Origin: Calycina herbarum | Lineage: Eukaryota > Ascomycota > Leotiomycetes > Helotiales > Pezizellaceae | Assembly: GCA_001414485.1 (NCBI GenBank) | Contig: LLEY01000021.1 | Location: 124,001-188,000 of the forward strand | DNA length: 64,000 nt | Reading direction: 5' to 3' | Shown: in pieces, positions 46,554-58,233 of the stretch | Position numbering within the stretch: position 1 is the first letter of the stretch | How the letters are laid out: every line of letters starts with the position of its first letter | The notes under the pieces: generated by a model | Told to the model about the DNA's origin: nothing | Seen by the model: only the letters and a program-made list of their open reading frames with translations | Databases searched by the model: none | Made by a program: the position numbers and the translations under genes

Positions 46554-48451
46554 TCAGCTAAACTTATACTTTTTGAACTTCCTCGTCGGAACTTCTTCCT
46601 GAAACATCAAATCCAATTCCTTATACGTCCTTCCTTTCGTTTCCGGAATTCGGAAATATGCCCAAACGAAGCATATTATTGATAATCCACCTACTCTAAG
46701 TCAGTTGTTACGTTTTTGGAAAGAAGAAGAAGAGAGAGGAGAAAAGGAGAAAAGGGGGGAATGGATGACGTACCAAAGAAGAATCCCATTTTCCCTCTCA
46801 TATTCGCTTGATCTGGATTTATCATATATGGGATGGCAACAGTCATAATAATTCCAATCACTGCCTGTGCAGCAGTAGCTATCGCGATAGTTTTCGACCG
46901 GACTTTGGTGGCTGATACCTCGCAGATTATCACATAACAAACTGGACCAATTGAGATATCGAAAACTCCATTCCAGAGAATCTATTCTCGTCAGCAAACA
47001 TTCGAAATATTAACTCCACAGTTCTTCTGGGTTCACTTACTAGCAAGGTAGATTGAGCCCAAATAATTCCTGGTCGATTCTCATAATCTGGTGCGAAGTC
47101 GAGGAAGGCGATCAGGAACATGATCAACGTTAGAATGGCAAGCCCGATGTTGTAAATTCTTCGACGACCGTATTTGGAAAGCATGATCCAGGATAAACAG
47201 GTTCCAACGAACCCTACTGCGAGGAAACCAACACTCATATCAAATGATTTTGAACCCGTAAGCCCCGCCACTACTCCCAACAATTAGCACGCAAATCCCC
47301 TGCTCCCCCAAGAGGCAAAAAGCGATACTTACATTGAAAAAAGTAAGCAGCATACCCCACAAGATAAATCCCACTAAAAACCTGCGTCGCAAAAACGCCC
47401 ACACTAATCTCCGTCCTCCTCAAATTGACATGTCGAAAACAATCCCAATAACCCACTCCAGTCTGCATCTCAACCTCCAACCTGTCAGTCTCAACCATAA
47501 CCCCCAAAATCCTCTTACAATCCACTCTTTTACTACTCAACTTCTTCAACGCTTTCTCCGCATCCCCCAATCGTCCTTGTCTCACATACCACCAAGGACT
47601 TTCGGGTGCCCATATACTCCCAACAAGTATGAGAGTAGGCCAAAGCCATTGTAAAGCGAATGGAGCGGAGTATGCCCAGTGGTCTGATAAGCGAGACGTC
47701 CCTGCTATGACGCCGTTTGCTAGGAGTTGACCGGTTACGAAACAGAGGTTTATGTATGCTGTCAAGTGACCGCGGAGGGAGAGGGGACACACTTCTGAAG
47801 CGTAGGTGGGCGCTATAGTTGTGTATGTTCCGAGGACTAGGCCGCCGAGTAGTTCGCCCACAAGGAGGATAGGGAGGGTTCGCGCGAAGAATTGGATGAA
47901 AATTAGGAGGGCGGTTAGGATAACGCATGCTACGAATGTCTGAGTTTTAGTTTTTGGTTAGTAACACTCTCTCCATTCTTTTCTTCAAACTTCCCACGTC
48001 TAGGAAATTGAACGCAAGGATTTCAGAGATAAAAAGAGAAAGGAGAACCAACGGGCCGTCTGCCCCACCACTCCATAGGATACCCGGCCGCCAAAGCTCC
48101 AACAACCTGTCCGATCGGATTCCCCATTCCCAAAGCTGTCTGCCACGGCGCGCTTATGATCCAAGACCCTTCATACAAGTACCCAAAATCCTTTTGAAAT
48201 GCAGGTGTAGCAAAAAGCGAACCCAAAAGTTGCGGGTCAAAGGCTGTCATTATCACTCCCATGCTGAAAAAGGCGGACCAGAATACTGATGTGGGGTAAA
48301 GTTTCAAACTTTGGAGGAGAGATAGTTGATGGTCCTCGTCGAAATAGGATTGTGTCTGAGAGGGGTCTTCTTTTGTCGTGGCATCGCTATTGCTGTTTTG
48401 GATGCCAATTTCTATGTCTGTTTCTGAGGGGGGATCTTCTGGTTTGCCCAT
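46554..48451 (-). CDS. MFS sugar transporter (sugar porter family)
   Basis: Exons 48451..48053, 47939..47333, 47273..47041, 46981..46774 and 46690..46554 give 527 aa with about 12 membrane spans. The start is the ATG at 48451 (MGKPEDPPSETD). Family signs are GWxxG-like context GYPMEWWGRRP in loop 2-3, TYASEVCPLSLRGHLTAY after TM4 (PESPWW and the RRTE linker follow), SKYGRRRIYNIG in loop 8-9 and the C-terminal PETKGRTYKELDLMF. The overall sequence resembles fungal alpha-glucoside/hexose proton symporters; substrate cannot be fixed by eye. The first intron uses a less common GTTGGT donor. Its neighbours are GH27 and GNA1, consistent with sugar uptake after extracellular hydrolysis, although no shared regulation is shown. 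Confidence 0.88.
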
Positions 48452-48784
48452 TTTTGCTTCCTTGGTGTTCACGAGGTCTTTTTGTAATCAGATTGATCGT
48501 ACCATCGAGCGCGAGGCGTTGGAGAAACTTGAGCTGTTCAAGTCAAGTTAAACAAGAACACCTTTCGGAAACCAAAAAATATTTCGAGATTCTATCGATC
48601 GGAAGGTGGAAAATATCCAGAAGAGCATTCAGCCGATTCGTCAATCCAAACCCTCATATCATTCGTTATCTTCAAGCATCACGAATCGCACATCACACAT
48701 CAAAAGTCTCGAACCAAATGAGCTTCTCGCAATCAAAGGGAAATGGAAACGTTACTTGCATACCGCATATCTCCAGCCTATTTA

Positions 48785-48790
48785 CCCCGC
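48785..48790 (-). promoter_or_regulatory. possible CreA/Cre1 site upstream of the sugar transporter
   Basis: CCCCGC on the plus strand reads GCGGGG towards the transporter, fitting the carbon-catabolite repressor consensus SYGGGG. It lies about 335 bp upstream of the start codon. Such six-base matches are frequent by chance, so this is weak. Confidence 0.25.
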
Positions 48791-49890
48791 AATAAAATAT
48801 AGTGGTGATCCTTGTTCTTGCGGGAAGAGATGTGCTGCCGGCATTGAAGAAACAGGGGTGTGTTACTAGGGTGCTGGAAGTCTCCGAGGTTTGTGGAACA
48901 TGAGACTCGGAGAATAGGGGTACGTGTGATTGCAGAGTAGGGAGGAAATTAAAAGGACATGTGATCTTTCATTCGAGTCAACCGCTCAAGTGTTGTGGGG
49001 AAGGGGCAAGACGATTTCGTGAGGGAAACGAAGAATCAGCATTCTCCTATTTAAACGAGAAACATTTTCTTCCATGGGCTTGGTGTTCTTTCTAGATACG
49101 TTCAGCGCTGAAATTACAACTTGATCCTCGCCTGATATTCAATTGACAACGGGTTGTTTTGCTCTCATTGTCTAATATCATTGTCTCGCTGATGAATACA
49201 GACTGGTATATATATTAGGGATCGAGGGGTTATCCCTTGAAGAAATTGAAAAGTTCCTGAATTCTGGTAAACTCTTTGCATTGTTGGGATATTGGTAGGG
49301 ATGTCTTATTATGTTTTCGGTTGCTACTTATTGGCGACTCGGTACAACAAAATGTACATTTAAATATGGGAGTTATGTAATTTTGATATAACGTTTTCTA
49401 TGGTTGACCTCCTCTACCCGCTTATCCACACGATGGTAAAGTAATTTAACACACGACTGGTTCCCGAGCTTTCTCCTGTGGGGGTTTAGAAGAGGTTCTG
49501 GAGTGGGAGATAGGAGATCATGGTTCTATTTTCGACATCGAGACATTATGATGACTTGACTGAACCGCTGCAAATCTAGTAGTAAAAGGTATGTGCAAAT
49601 ATTTTAAAGCCCCACACCACTCAAGAGAAGAGACGAGAATTTAGCAAGTGAAAGCAAACAGATGCCTTGAGGCAATTAGACATTTTTGCCGGATTAGCAA
49701 GACTCCCATAATTCATTGAAGCTTCTCTTTTTTCTCCATCGGCTCAGAAAATGGAAATTAGCGGGGAAAGATGACAAAAATCCTCACTCGAGCGAGAGAG
49801 CAATTTTTTATATATAAAAGTTCTAGAAGAAGTGATCTATTTTTCGGTCCCGGGAATTGCACCACTTTCAATTTTGCTCTCGATTTTCTG

Positions 49891-50447
49891 CTCGTTGTAG
49901 GTCACCTACCAATAGTTATATGGGAAAAAATATATAACTTCTTAATAGTACTTAAACTTCGAAGAAAAGACTACTATTCGTACTACTATTCGTAGGTTAC
50001 TTGGAAAAGTTAGAAATTCTATTCCTAAGTAACCTTTTCTAGTAAAATCATCACAGTTTATAGATGACCTACTAAAAGCAATGATAAAGTAACGACTATT
50101 TATAGATAACCTACCAATAGCTTCTACAGAGCCACCTAATACTCAAACTATAAATAGTCGTATAGTAGAAAATAGCTAGAACTCGGAATGACTTCTATTC
50201 AGAGGGGGCCTGTGAACAGCTTCCAAGTACCCACTCAAATTAATGCCTATTGCTAGGTGACCTTCTAATAGACCTTAACTTCTCCGATACCATTAGTAGG
50301 TTACCTATAAATAGCCTTGGAATATATTTCCAAATTTTAGATCAGTTACTATTTCTGAATTACTCACAATTAGCGCTATTCTTTCCTCTCGCGCGAAGTA
50401 ATATCAGTTTCTGGGTTACCTGCTATCCCTAGGTAACCTAAGAATAG
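49891..50447. repeat. GGTNACC-type palindromic repeats, cluster B
   Basis: About eight imperfect palindromes of 22-26 bp recur: 49891..49915, 49986..50008, 50019..50042, 50057..50078, 50096..50120, 50247..50271, 50291..50314 and 50423..50447. The common plan is CTATT, two or three bases, AGGTNACCT (or AGATAACCT), two or three bases, AATAG. Left and right arms are complementary, so each can form a hairpin. Spacers between units are not alike, which argues against simple tandem duplication. Confidence 0.8.
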
Positions 50448-50857
50448 CTGCAATCATTTCTCGGCTATTTTTGGGATATTTATGTGTAACACCTCCAATT
50501 TTCACTCGTGACTGAACTTTTCGCATATTGCAAACTGCCACGAGAAGATACTTACGTTTTGATACTTCTCTTTCCTAGGGGATCCACATCCAAAAACCGG
50601 AGTGAAGTCCACTCATAAGTTGTCAACTTGTCATGAGATGTAAGCCTACTAGTTTGTATTCTCACACAAGCTTTGGGATGCACACATAGACCAAAAGAAG
50701 AAGAAAACGCAGCAGAGACTCGAAAAATAGATATTAGAAAGAGTTGTAAACACAAACCCCAATTTTTCGCTCAAAACGCCACAAATTCGTCTTCTCATCA
50801 CTTCATTACCACCACCTACACCTCACTCACAACTCCCTCCCATCTCCCACATCAAGT

Positions 50858-53252
50858 TTAGACCGCAGTCCCAATATTATCCCCTGCACCATTTCTCCCT
50901 TCATTCCCAGCACTCCCTCCATTCCTCTCCCTCTCCCGTTCCCTTAACCTCCGATTCGTAGCCTCCCGCAAAACATCCAACCCAACTAACACCCCTCCCC
51001 CACCCATAATCTCCCCCTTACTACTCTCAATCCTGCCCACACTATTTTCAATCCGTCCATCCTTCACCTCCCTCATATCCCCCACACTGTAAACAGACGG
51101 ACTAATCCCCCTCTCAATCTCCAACCCAATCGGTACTTCCTCGCCATTCATTTCCGAGGCCCTAGGATCCAAAGTCGAAGGCTCAGTGTTGATGGTCGAG
51201 CGATTATCGGATATTGTTTTTAGGGAAGGGAGAGTAGACAGACGACCCATAGTATCCGCTGTACTCCGATTTGGTAAAGTGGGAACACTCGAGACGCCTC
51301 GATACGAACTATCCGTCCCAAAAGCCGAGAAAGCCGAGTCTGTGAATTTCACTTCCCTCGGAGTTTCGACTCGGGAAAGAGCACCTGCCGATCTATCACC
51401 CCTCGAATAGCCGCCTGCTGATCGAAGCCCTCCAGCCGATTTATTAGGCGTATTCTGGTTCAAGGGCCCAGGCGGAGACGGCATAGTTGGAATATCCAAT
51501 CTACTCAGCCGACTCAATCCCTCATTCAATTCCCCCGCGAGTCCGAAAAGCGGAGGCGAATTAGGACGATCGGGGTCATAGGTAAGTGTATTTTTCCTCG
51601 AGGGCGTTCGTCTCGATCCATCTTGTTCTTGTCGAAAAGGAGGGGGGGCATCAAAAGTCCGTCCTCTCGTAGGAGAATCCCCGTTTGTGGGCGGTGTACT
51701 CCTATCCCTCTCCATCATTTCCCCTCTCTGAGCCTGTCCCCGTGAATCATCAACAATGAAGCCCACGATATTCCCTGGTAGACCCGGGGGCAATTCTCGA
51801 ATTCCTCCTGGCATGCCCCCATTTCCTCCTCTACTTAAACTCCTTCTCCCCCTCGAAAGACTTCGTCTCCCGTCCCCAAAACCCGTAGGATCGTAGATTT
51901 GCGTCACAGGCTCATCCGTCGCCCTCCTAAACATTGTTTCTTGCGAGTCCCTGGTGTCTATGACGCGGATTCCTTGTTTTGCTTCGCGTCGTCGACGGAG
52001 ACAGCGGGTTATAAGGAAGAATGCTAGGATGGAAATTATTGAGGAGCCTATGATGGAGAATGTGACGACGAGGGCGAAGAGGAGTTTGTTGTCGGCTATT
52101 GTGCGGACTGTTTGGACGGTTGCTGTTGCTTGGGACTTCACATTTTATTAGTTTTCATTTTGTTTTGGGGGGAGGGGAGAAGGAAGCTTACGGCTATTGC
52201 GGAGATACTGCTTTGTGCTTGTTGCATTGCTAGACTTGCTGAAGCTGCATTTTAATTGATTAGCTTGGTTTCTTTTAAGGAATTGGAATTGGTTGAAAGG
52301 AAAACTCACATTTCGCAGCATTAGCTTCTTGGCTTGCTGAAGCTATTGCAGCACTAGCACTCGCAATTACACTCGCAAGAGCAGAACTAGCACTAACTCC
52401 CAAACTCGTTCCAACCCCTCCTCCACCTTCACCTCCTCCTGCACCCCCCACAGCCGTTGAACTCGAACTAGAAGGTCTGTTTCCCGGCACAACACTGGTA
52501 ATAGTAGTAGACGGCACCTCCGTCCCACTCAACGTAATAGTTATAGTAGCCAATACAGTAGTAGCCTCCAGCGTCGTCGCAGGCAACGTCGTAAGCGCAC
52601 TAACCGTCGTCGTCAAACTAACAATCGAAGTAATAGTACTCGTAACAACCGGAGGAGCTGTGGCGGGCGTAGCGGGAGAGGGAGCAGGCGGAGGAGTTGA
52701 AGTTTTTTGTGCTGAGAGGGCGAAACTTGCGGAGATTTGTATCGATGCCATTGATATTGCCGCCGCGGCACTCTGTTGAGCTGATGCTTCGGCTGCAGCC
52801 ACGGATTCTTGGGCAGCTAGAGAGATGCTGTTTAAAGCGTTCAAGGCATCCGCTGAAGCAGCTGCTACGGCGGAGGATACGGAAGAACCACAGAGTGATA
52901 ATCCAGGTATAGCTGGGAAACTTGGTATCCGAAAATCAAGTCGTCTCTCCAAACTTGGCGGAGAAGTAATAACACCATGATCCCCCGTCAATGTTTTCGT
53001 CGGTACCGACACGATCGATGGCTCCAAAGACTCCGTGGAATCATCCGCCTCAAGTCTCGGAAGATTCGCAAGCCAATCTCGATGTTCCTCCAACCGTTCG
53101 TTGCTCCTCGTCACCAAATTCCCCAACACCTGTCCATATGCCACCACAGCCGGACCATGTCTCTGTACAGAACCGCTCAGTGCCTCCACTCCACCCCCAG
53201 TGACGACAATGCCATGTTCACTATCATCAGTTTCCTCAATTATAACCTCCAT
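50858..53252 (-). CDS. single-pass membrane protein, Ser/Thr/Ala-rich ectodomain
   Basis: Exons 53252..52310, 52244..52192 and 52135..50858 give 757 aa. The tiny middle exon (53 nt) links SQEANAAK to SSASLAMQQAQSSISAIA and then SQATATVQ in frame. Residues about 1-110 are mixed; about 115-330 are rich in Ala, Ser and Thr with VVTSTITSIVSLTTTVS-type stretches. One membrane segment follows (LLFALVVTFSIIGSSIISILAFFLI) with a basic stop-transfer RCLRRRREAK and a 400-residue Ser/Arg/Pro-rich cytoplasmic tail. The layout recalls fungal wall-sensor-like proteins, but there is no WSC domain and no signal peptide at the chosen start, so an upstream exon may be missing. Confidence 0.7.
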
Positions 53253-54925
53253 ATCTCAAAACCATTAACACAACTTGGGGAAACCTGCCCTGAATTCGGT
53301 AAATTATCAACACAAAGAAAAGGTAAGAGAGAATTAAAAATTATCGATATCGTTGCCCTTCGTCGCTTGCTATCGAATCCATATTGGTTGGTAGGCTAGT
53401 AAAACACTCGTTGCAGTCCTCTCAAAAATCAAAGAAAATGATGATCCCACACGTACAGTAAGAAACTTGGAGGGCGACAGTCAGTTCCACAGCCAACACT
53501 CTCGGAACATTACCGTCAGAATCATCCGAGTCGTCGCACCTGTCCACAGATCCAGTAAGCGTCGATCCTCAGATCACTAACGGGGCGGCCCATGCCACAC
53601 GCTAGACGTCCAAGAGCTCTCCCTCGCGACATTTCGCTCAAAGAGGCCTAGTGAACCGGTATCGAAACATCCCCAGCATCAAAACTGACCACCAAACCAC
53701 CAAACCACGAAACAGCATCGAAGTCAAAACTAGGAACTAGGAAGCTAGTCAGCAACTTGTTCGACCAAATATGATGGGTCTCAGACCGCCTCCCATTTCA
53801 TTGGAAGGGGAATCGCTCTGATGTTTTCTGCTACGGCGAACCTGCAGATTTCCGGAAGCATAGATGAAAGTTATCCCCTCGTAAAGCCCTGGAAAGAGTC
53901 TAGTCATTCTTTCAAAAAGCTCAAATTCCCTTTTGTTGCACATCGCAAGAAATCTCCGAATGGCTGGAGAGTTGTGATCTGAAATAAATCTGACACTCCA
54001 AAGTTCTGAAGCTTGGCGGGATCATGGGAAATCACCAAGGGGGGTGTTTGTTTATGTCATTAACGGTCACATATTGCCGAGCCATGTTCGAGATGAAGGA
54101 TCGAGGAAGGAGTGGAGGACAAAGACACGCAGATTTTAAACATGAAAATCCACGAATGGATATACGACCAGAACACCACTTGAACATCCTAGAAACCCGG
54201 TATTCAACAGAACCTCCATTTTCCAACTCCACTCCCATAAATCTCCAGAAACGGGGTCAGGAGGCGGGGTGAACCATAATCAACAAAACATTATGACTGA
54301 CTGGGCAAAGCATACCTCAACACCGTAACTTTCACTTCCCCGCAGGGCAATGCCGTCACGAAAAGAAGACCGGACACCCAATCAACATACCCAATCACCA
54401 AGTTCGTACTAGTAACCGACAGACACGACACTAGAGGAAACGTCCAACTCAACGTGCGGAGGAAAAAGAGTTGTAACCAGTTTCTCGGCCCTCAAGTCTC
54501 GGGTGGGCGATCATCCACACAAGCACTTTTACATGCAAAGATCCTTTCTTCAAACTTTACAAGTGACATTCTCGCCAGAAGATTACATCATAAAGGAAAG
54601 AACATCGGACGAGAAACGGTAGTTCTTCTCTGATCGAAAGAAATATGTGCCGACTCCCGAAGGTAGCTTTCCCATTCGTGAGAATAATACGAGCCAAAGT
54701 CTCCCACCCAGGTGCGCAAGATATACAGGTGCTGTGAGATAGATACACCACATCTACAGAGAGGAAAATATAGAATTTGAGAATTGTTTAATTTGCTGAG
54801 GAACAGACTATCCCCACACAATCAGGGAGAAAAGAACCTCGCAGCCATCCCAGCTTTGAAGCCGCCGAGCTCTGGGCTCCGGCTCAACTTGAGCCTTCGC
54901 TTCATGCATCAGCCAGGTCCTCGCT
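53253..54925. other. intergenic, no gene seen
   Basis: 1.7 kb with short overlapping ORFs on both strands (53749-53943, 54024-54272, 54557-54821). None has a motif or consistent codon pattern. The 3' end of the F-box-like gene lies at the right border. Confidence 0.4.
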
Positions 54926-55873
54926 CTAGCCAAAAATCACAGCACTCTTGGTAAGACGCTTCCCAACACCATGAATCAACACCGCATCCAACCACGCTTG
55001 ATCACTTTCCTCACTCCAACCTCTTTCAGGACCCCATCCGACAACTTTCTCGTACTTATTTATGACTTCACCCAAACCACTCATCATATCACCGGTCCGT
55101 ATCACAGAGGGGTATGCGTCGAACTCCACTACCTTGATACCAGGTACTTCGTCCAGGACCTCAGATAGAAGTTTTGCAGAGAATCGCTCGTATGCACCGT
55201 CGCCCATTCGGAATCCTTGGAAGATAGCATCACTAGGATCGCACTCCACAAAGACCTTCAAAACCCTCACATTCTTGCAATCTGCCAAACCCAAAGCATC
55301 ATTCACAACCCATCCTCTAGGAGGGTTATTAAATCCCGGTCCAAGACGTAGTTCCAGGGTTGTGATGGATGCTCGATAATGGGCAGGCAGACGCGCAAGA
55401 AGTGGTTTCTTGGTTTTGAAGTAGCGACCTGGGTATGTGGGGAATAATCGAAAGGTATGTGTGCTGAAGAAGCGGTGGGTTGCTTCGAGATGTATTTTTC
55501 GTGAGACTCGGAAGAGGGCGAGTAGCTTCAGACGGTTGAGAACTGCGAAGGTGTGCGGATCGAGGTCGATTACGGTGGGTGCTGCTGCGAAGGCCATGGA
55601 GTATATCTTCAACCTCAGTTCTAATGGCAGAGCCATTAGAGGGAAGGCCGCACTTTGCTTCACCGCTAAATCATCTTCGTCTTCTGTGGCGTATGCGGAG
55701 GCGGTGGGAGTTGGGGTCAACAGGTTCGCAATCGCTTTCTTGTTGGGCATGTCGTGAGAGGAGCCAGACATGGAGGAGGATGCCTTCGAAGTAGGTTTAG
55801 ATGAGGATTTTGTAGAAGTGGCATCTTGAGGTCCTGAAGCGCGCTTCTTGCCCCGGGTTGGTCGGATAGTCAT
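54926..55873 (-). CDS. F-box-like fungal protein
   Basis: A 315-aa single-exon ORF. A Lys/Ser/Thr-rich disordered N-terminus (about 1-75) is followed by FPLMALPLELRLKIYSMAF, an F-box/2EXR-type opening found in many fungal proteins, then VIDLDPHTF, LLALFRVSRKIHLEATHRFFSTHTFRLF and a C-terminal half with TLELRLGPGFNNP and VLKVFVECDPSDA. The fold and partners cannot be read further. It is divergently arranged from TIM50 with about 600 bp between start codons. A function in ubiquitin ligation is inferred only from the F-box-like start. Confidence 0.75.
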   Translation of the reverse strand: MTIRPTRGKKRASGPQDATSTKSSSKPTSKASSSMSGSSHDMPNKKAIANLLTPTPTASAYATEDEDDLAVKQSAAFPLMALPLELRLKIYSMAFAAAPTVIDLDPHTFAVLNRLKLLALFRVSRKIHLEATHRFFSTHTFRLFPTYPGRYFKTKKPLLARLPAHYRASITTLELRLGPGFNNPPRGWVVNDALGLADCKNVRVLKVFVECDPSDAIFQGFRMGDGAYERFSAKLLSEVLDEVPGIKVVEFDAYPSVIRTGDMMSGLGEVINKYEKVVGWGPERGWSEESDQAWLDAVLIHGVGKRLTKSAVIFG

Positions 55874-56477
55874 GAGGGCGGTTGATGGGTGGTCTCGTGC
55901 AGGTTATGGCAGGGGAATAATAGAAGAACACAATCGAGAGGAGAAGTGATTGTAAAGTGATTAGGTATTGATTTGCAAAGAATCTGGCTATGGTGGTGGT
56001 GGGGATATCGACATATAACGGGATCGAATTGCTCTTCTGACCAGTACTCTTGCAAGCACTGGCCTAACATCCAATTCTTGAATAGGCCATGTTTCTCTCC
56101 TCAACCGGTACAACTCTAACGTCCAACGAGAAAGGATAGAACGTAGCGTCAAATTTCGTCGTGAGTGTCAACTTTGAAGAGAAAAGAGAAAAGAGAAGAA
56201 GAGGAGAGGAAGATGCGGGGATGGAAGCTTTATGGAAGAGACTGCCAAGCCCGGACGGCACCTTTCCTGATTGGGTGATTTAGCGCCAAAAATATTTTGA
56301 AGCCGCCGATGGCAGGAGCTACTGGCACTGGCCTGATCAAGGTCCGAAAATCATTTGAGCATTTGAGCGAGCCTGCGACTCTTGAAGCTCTATCAGTCCA
56401 AACACCTCCGCCTCCTTTCTCGATTCCGCACCGGGTCGACTTCTTTACTGAAGTTCTTTTCTGTCAAGTTAATCAAT
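55874..56477. other. divergent promoter region, F-box-like gene and TIM50
   Basis: 600 bp between two divergent start codons. CT-rich runs precede the TIM50 ATG on the plus strand. An in-frame stretch upstream of 56478 reads without a stop back to 56382 but contains no ATG in a better position. Confidence 0.5.
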
Positions 56478-58233
56478 ATGTTTCCTCGTTCAGTCGCCCG
56501 ATTGCAGCATCCAGGTTTAAGGATAGCTCCTACATTCCGAATAGCGTCATCAACAGTATGGACTCGATCCATGGCACGACACAACAAGCCAAATAACCAG
56601 CAAACCCAACAAAACAACCAAAATAGACAGCAAGGATCACCTTCGAAGCCAGGGAATCAACAGCCTCTGCGACCTGCTGGCGCATTCACACCACCACAAA
56701 ATATCAATAAGGGCGGAAAGGGCATCAACTCAATACCAAAATCTGCTACTCCGCTTGCAGGGGAAATCCACAATGCTGCTTCGAAAAAAGGCGAGGAATC
56801 AGCATTTTCGGAAAAGCAAGAAGAATTCGAGACCGTAGCCACTCCCACCGAATCACAATCTGCCATCGACGCAGCAGAGGCCGAGGCACGAAGCAAACTT
56901 CCAGATCTCACCCAGGGTATTCCCTCAACTTTGGAATACGAGACCATTGACAAGGACGGCAAAAAGAATCTCCCAGCCTTCGATTTGACGGAAGCTTCAG
57001 AAGATGGCCCAGGTGGACGAGGAAGAGGAGATCTACCAGCATCCGCATATGTCACTTCCGCCGAGAGAAAACGACTGAGGATGGCCAACTACATGTACGC
57101 CGCATTTGCTGCCTCAGCCCTTGCGGGAACAATATACTTGGGAAGAAATTGGGAGACGGAAGAGGAAGAGGTTAAGCACGCAACAGAGGCGCCTTCAGGA
57201 TGGAATCTTGGCCTGATGTGGGCTCGTGCAAAGGCTCGTCTTTTCGATCAACTCAATTACTACAACGAACCCGCATTCCCTAAACTCCTTCCCGATGTCG
57301 ATCCGATTTTCGAAAGACCATATACACTAGTGTTGAGTTTGGAAGATTTGTTGATCCATAGCGAGTGGACTCGGGAGCATGGATGGAGAATGGCAAAACG
57401 ACCTGGAGTGGATTATTTCTTGCGTTATTTGAGCCAGTATTTCGAACTAGTTATTTGGACGAGTCAACCAATGGGTATGGCTGAACAAGTTATCCGGAAA
57501 TTTGATCCTTTCCATATCGTCACTTGGCCATTGTTTCGGGAAGCTACTCTCTATGAGAATGGAGAATATGTTAAGGTATGCACACTACACTTCAAACCTT
57601 TTCACAACTAACTCAATACAGGATATTTCATACCTCAACCGCGATCTTTCAAAGGTCATAGTAGTCGACACCAAAGCAGCCCACGTCAAGAACCAACCCG
57701 AAAACGCCATCATCCTGAAGCCCTGGGAAGGACAAATCGGCGACAAAGATCTCGTCGGCCTCATCCCATTCCTCGAATACATCCACACAATGAACTACCA
57801 AGACGTCCGCAAAGCCCTCAAATCCTTCGAGGGAACCCACATCCCCACGGAATTCGCCCGTCGCGAAGCCATCGCCCGGCAAAAGTTCGAGGCAGAACTT
57901 GCAGAGGAACGTAAAAAGAGACCCAAGCACAGTGGTGCGGGGTTCCTGGCTAATGCCCTGGGGATTAAACCGCAGAATATGATGATGATGGATCCTAATG
58001 ATATTACGCCCGCGGAGGCTTTTGCGCAGGGGAAGATGCTTCAGGATCTTGCGAGAGAACGGGGACAGAGGAATTACGAGGCGTTGGAGAAGGAGATTCG
58101 GGAGAATGGGGAGAAGTGGTTGAAGGAGGAGGCGGCGCATGAGGAGAAGCAGAGGGAGGAAGGGATGAAGCAGATGAAGACTGGGTTTTTGGGGTATTTT
58201 GGTGGGGGAGGTCCACCTGAGCCATCGAAGTAA
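56478..58233 (+). CDS. TIM50: mitochondrial import inner membrane translocase subunit Tim50
   Basis: Exons 56478..57575 and 57622..58233 (46-nt intron with GTATGC donor) give 569 aa. An Arg-rich presequence (MFPRSVARLQHPGLRIAPTFRIASS) is followed by a Gln/Asn-rich matrix segment, a membrane span (YMYAAFAASALAGTIYLG) and the FCP1-like domain: YTLVLSLEDLLIHSEWTREHGWRMAKRPGVDYFLRYLSQYFELVIWTS, then DLSKVIVVDTKAAHVKNQPENAIILKPW. The phosphatase DxDxT is replaced by LEDLL, as in other Tim50s, so no phosphatase activity is expected. Tim50 is the receptor of the TIM23 complex for presequence proteins. The C-terminal tail is Glu/Lys/Arg-rich. Confidence 0.95.

Larger units (their letters stand above)
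48452..50857. other. 2.4-kb intergenic region with palindromic repeat cluster
   Basis: No supported gene. An 87-aa ORF at 48606-48869 has no motif. The stretch 49,891-50,447 holds the large GGTNACC palindrome cluster listed separately. Upstream of the sugar transporter, CT-rich and AT-rich blocks suggest a long promoter. Confidence 0.45.
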
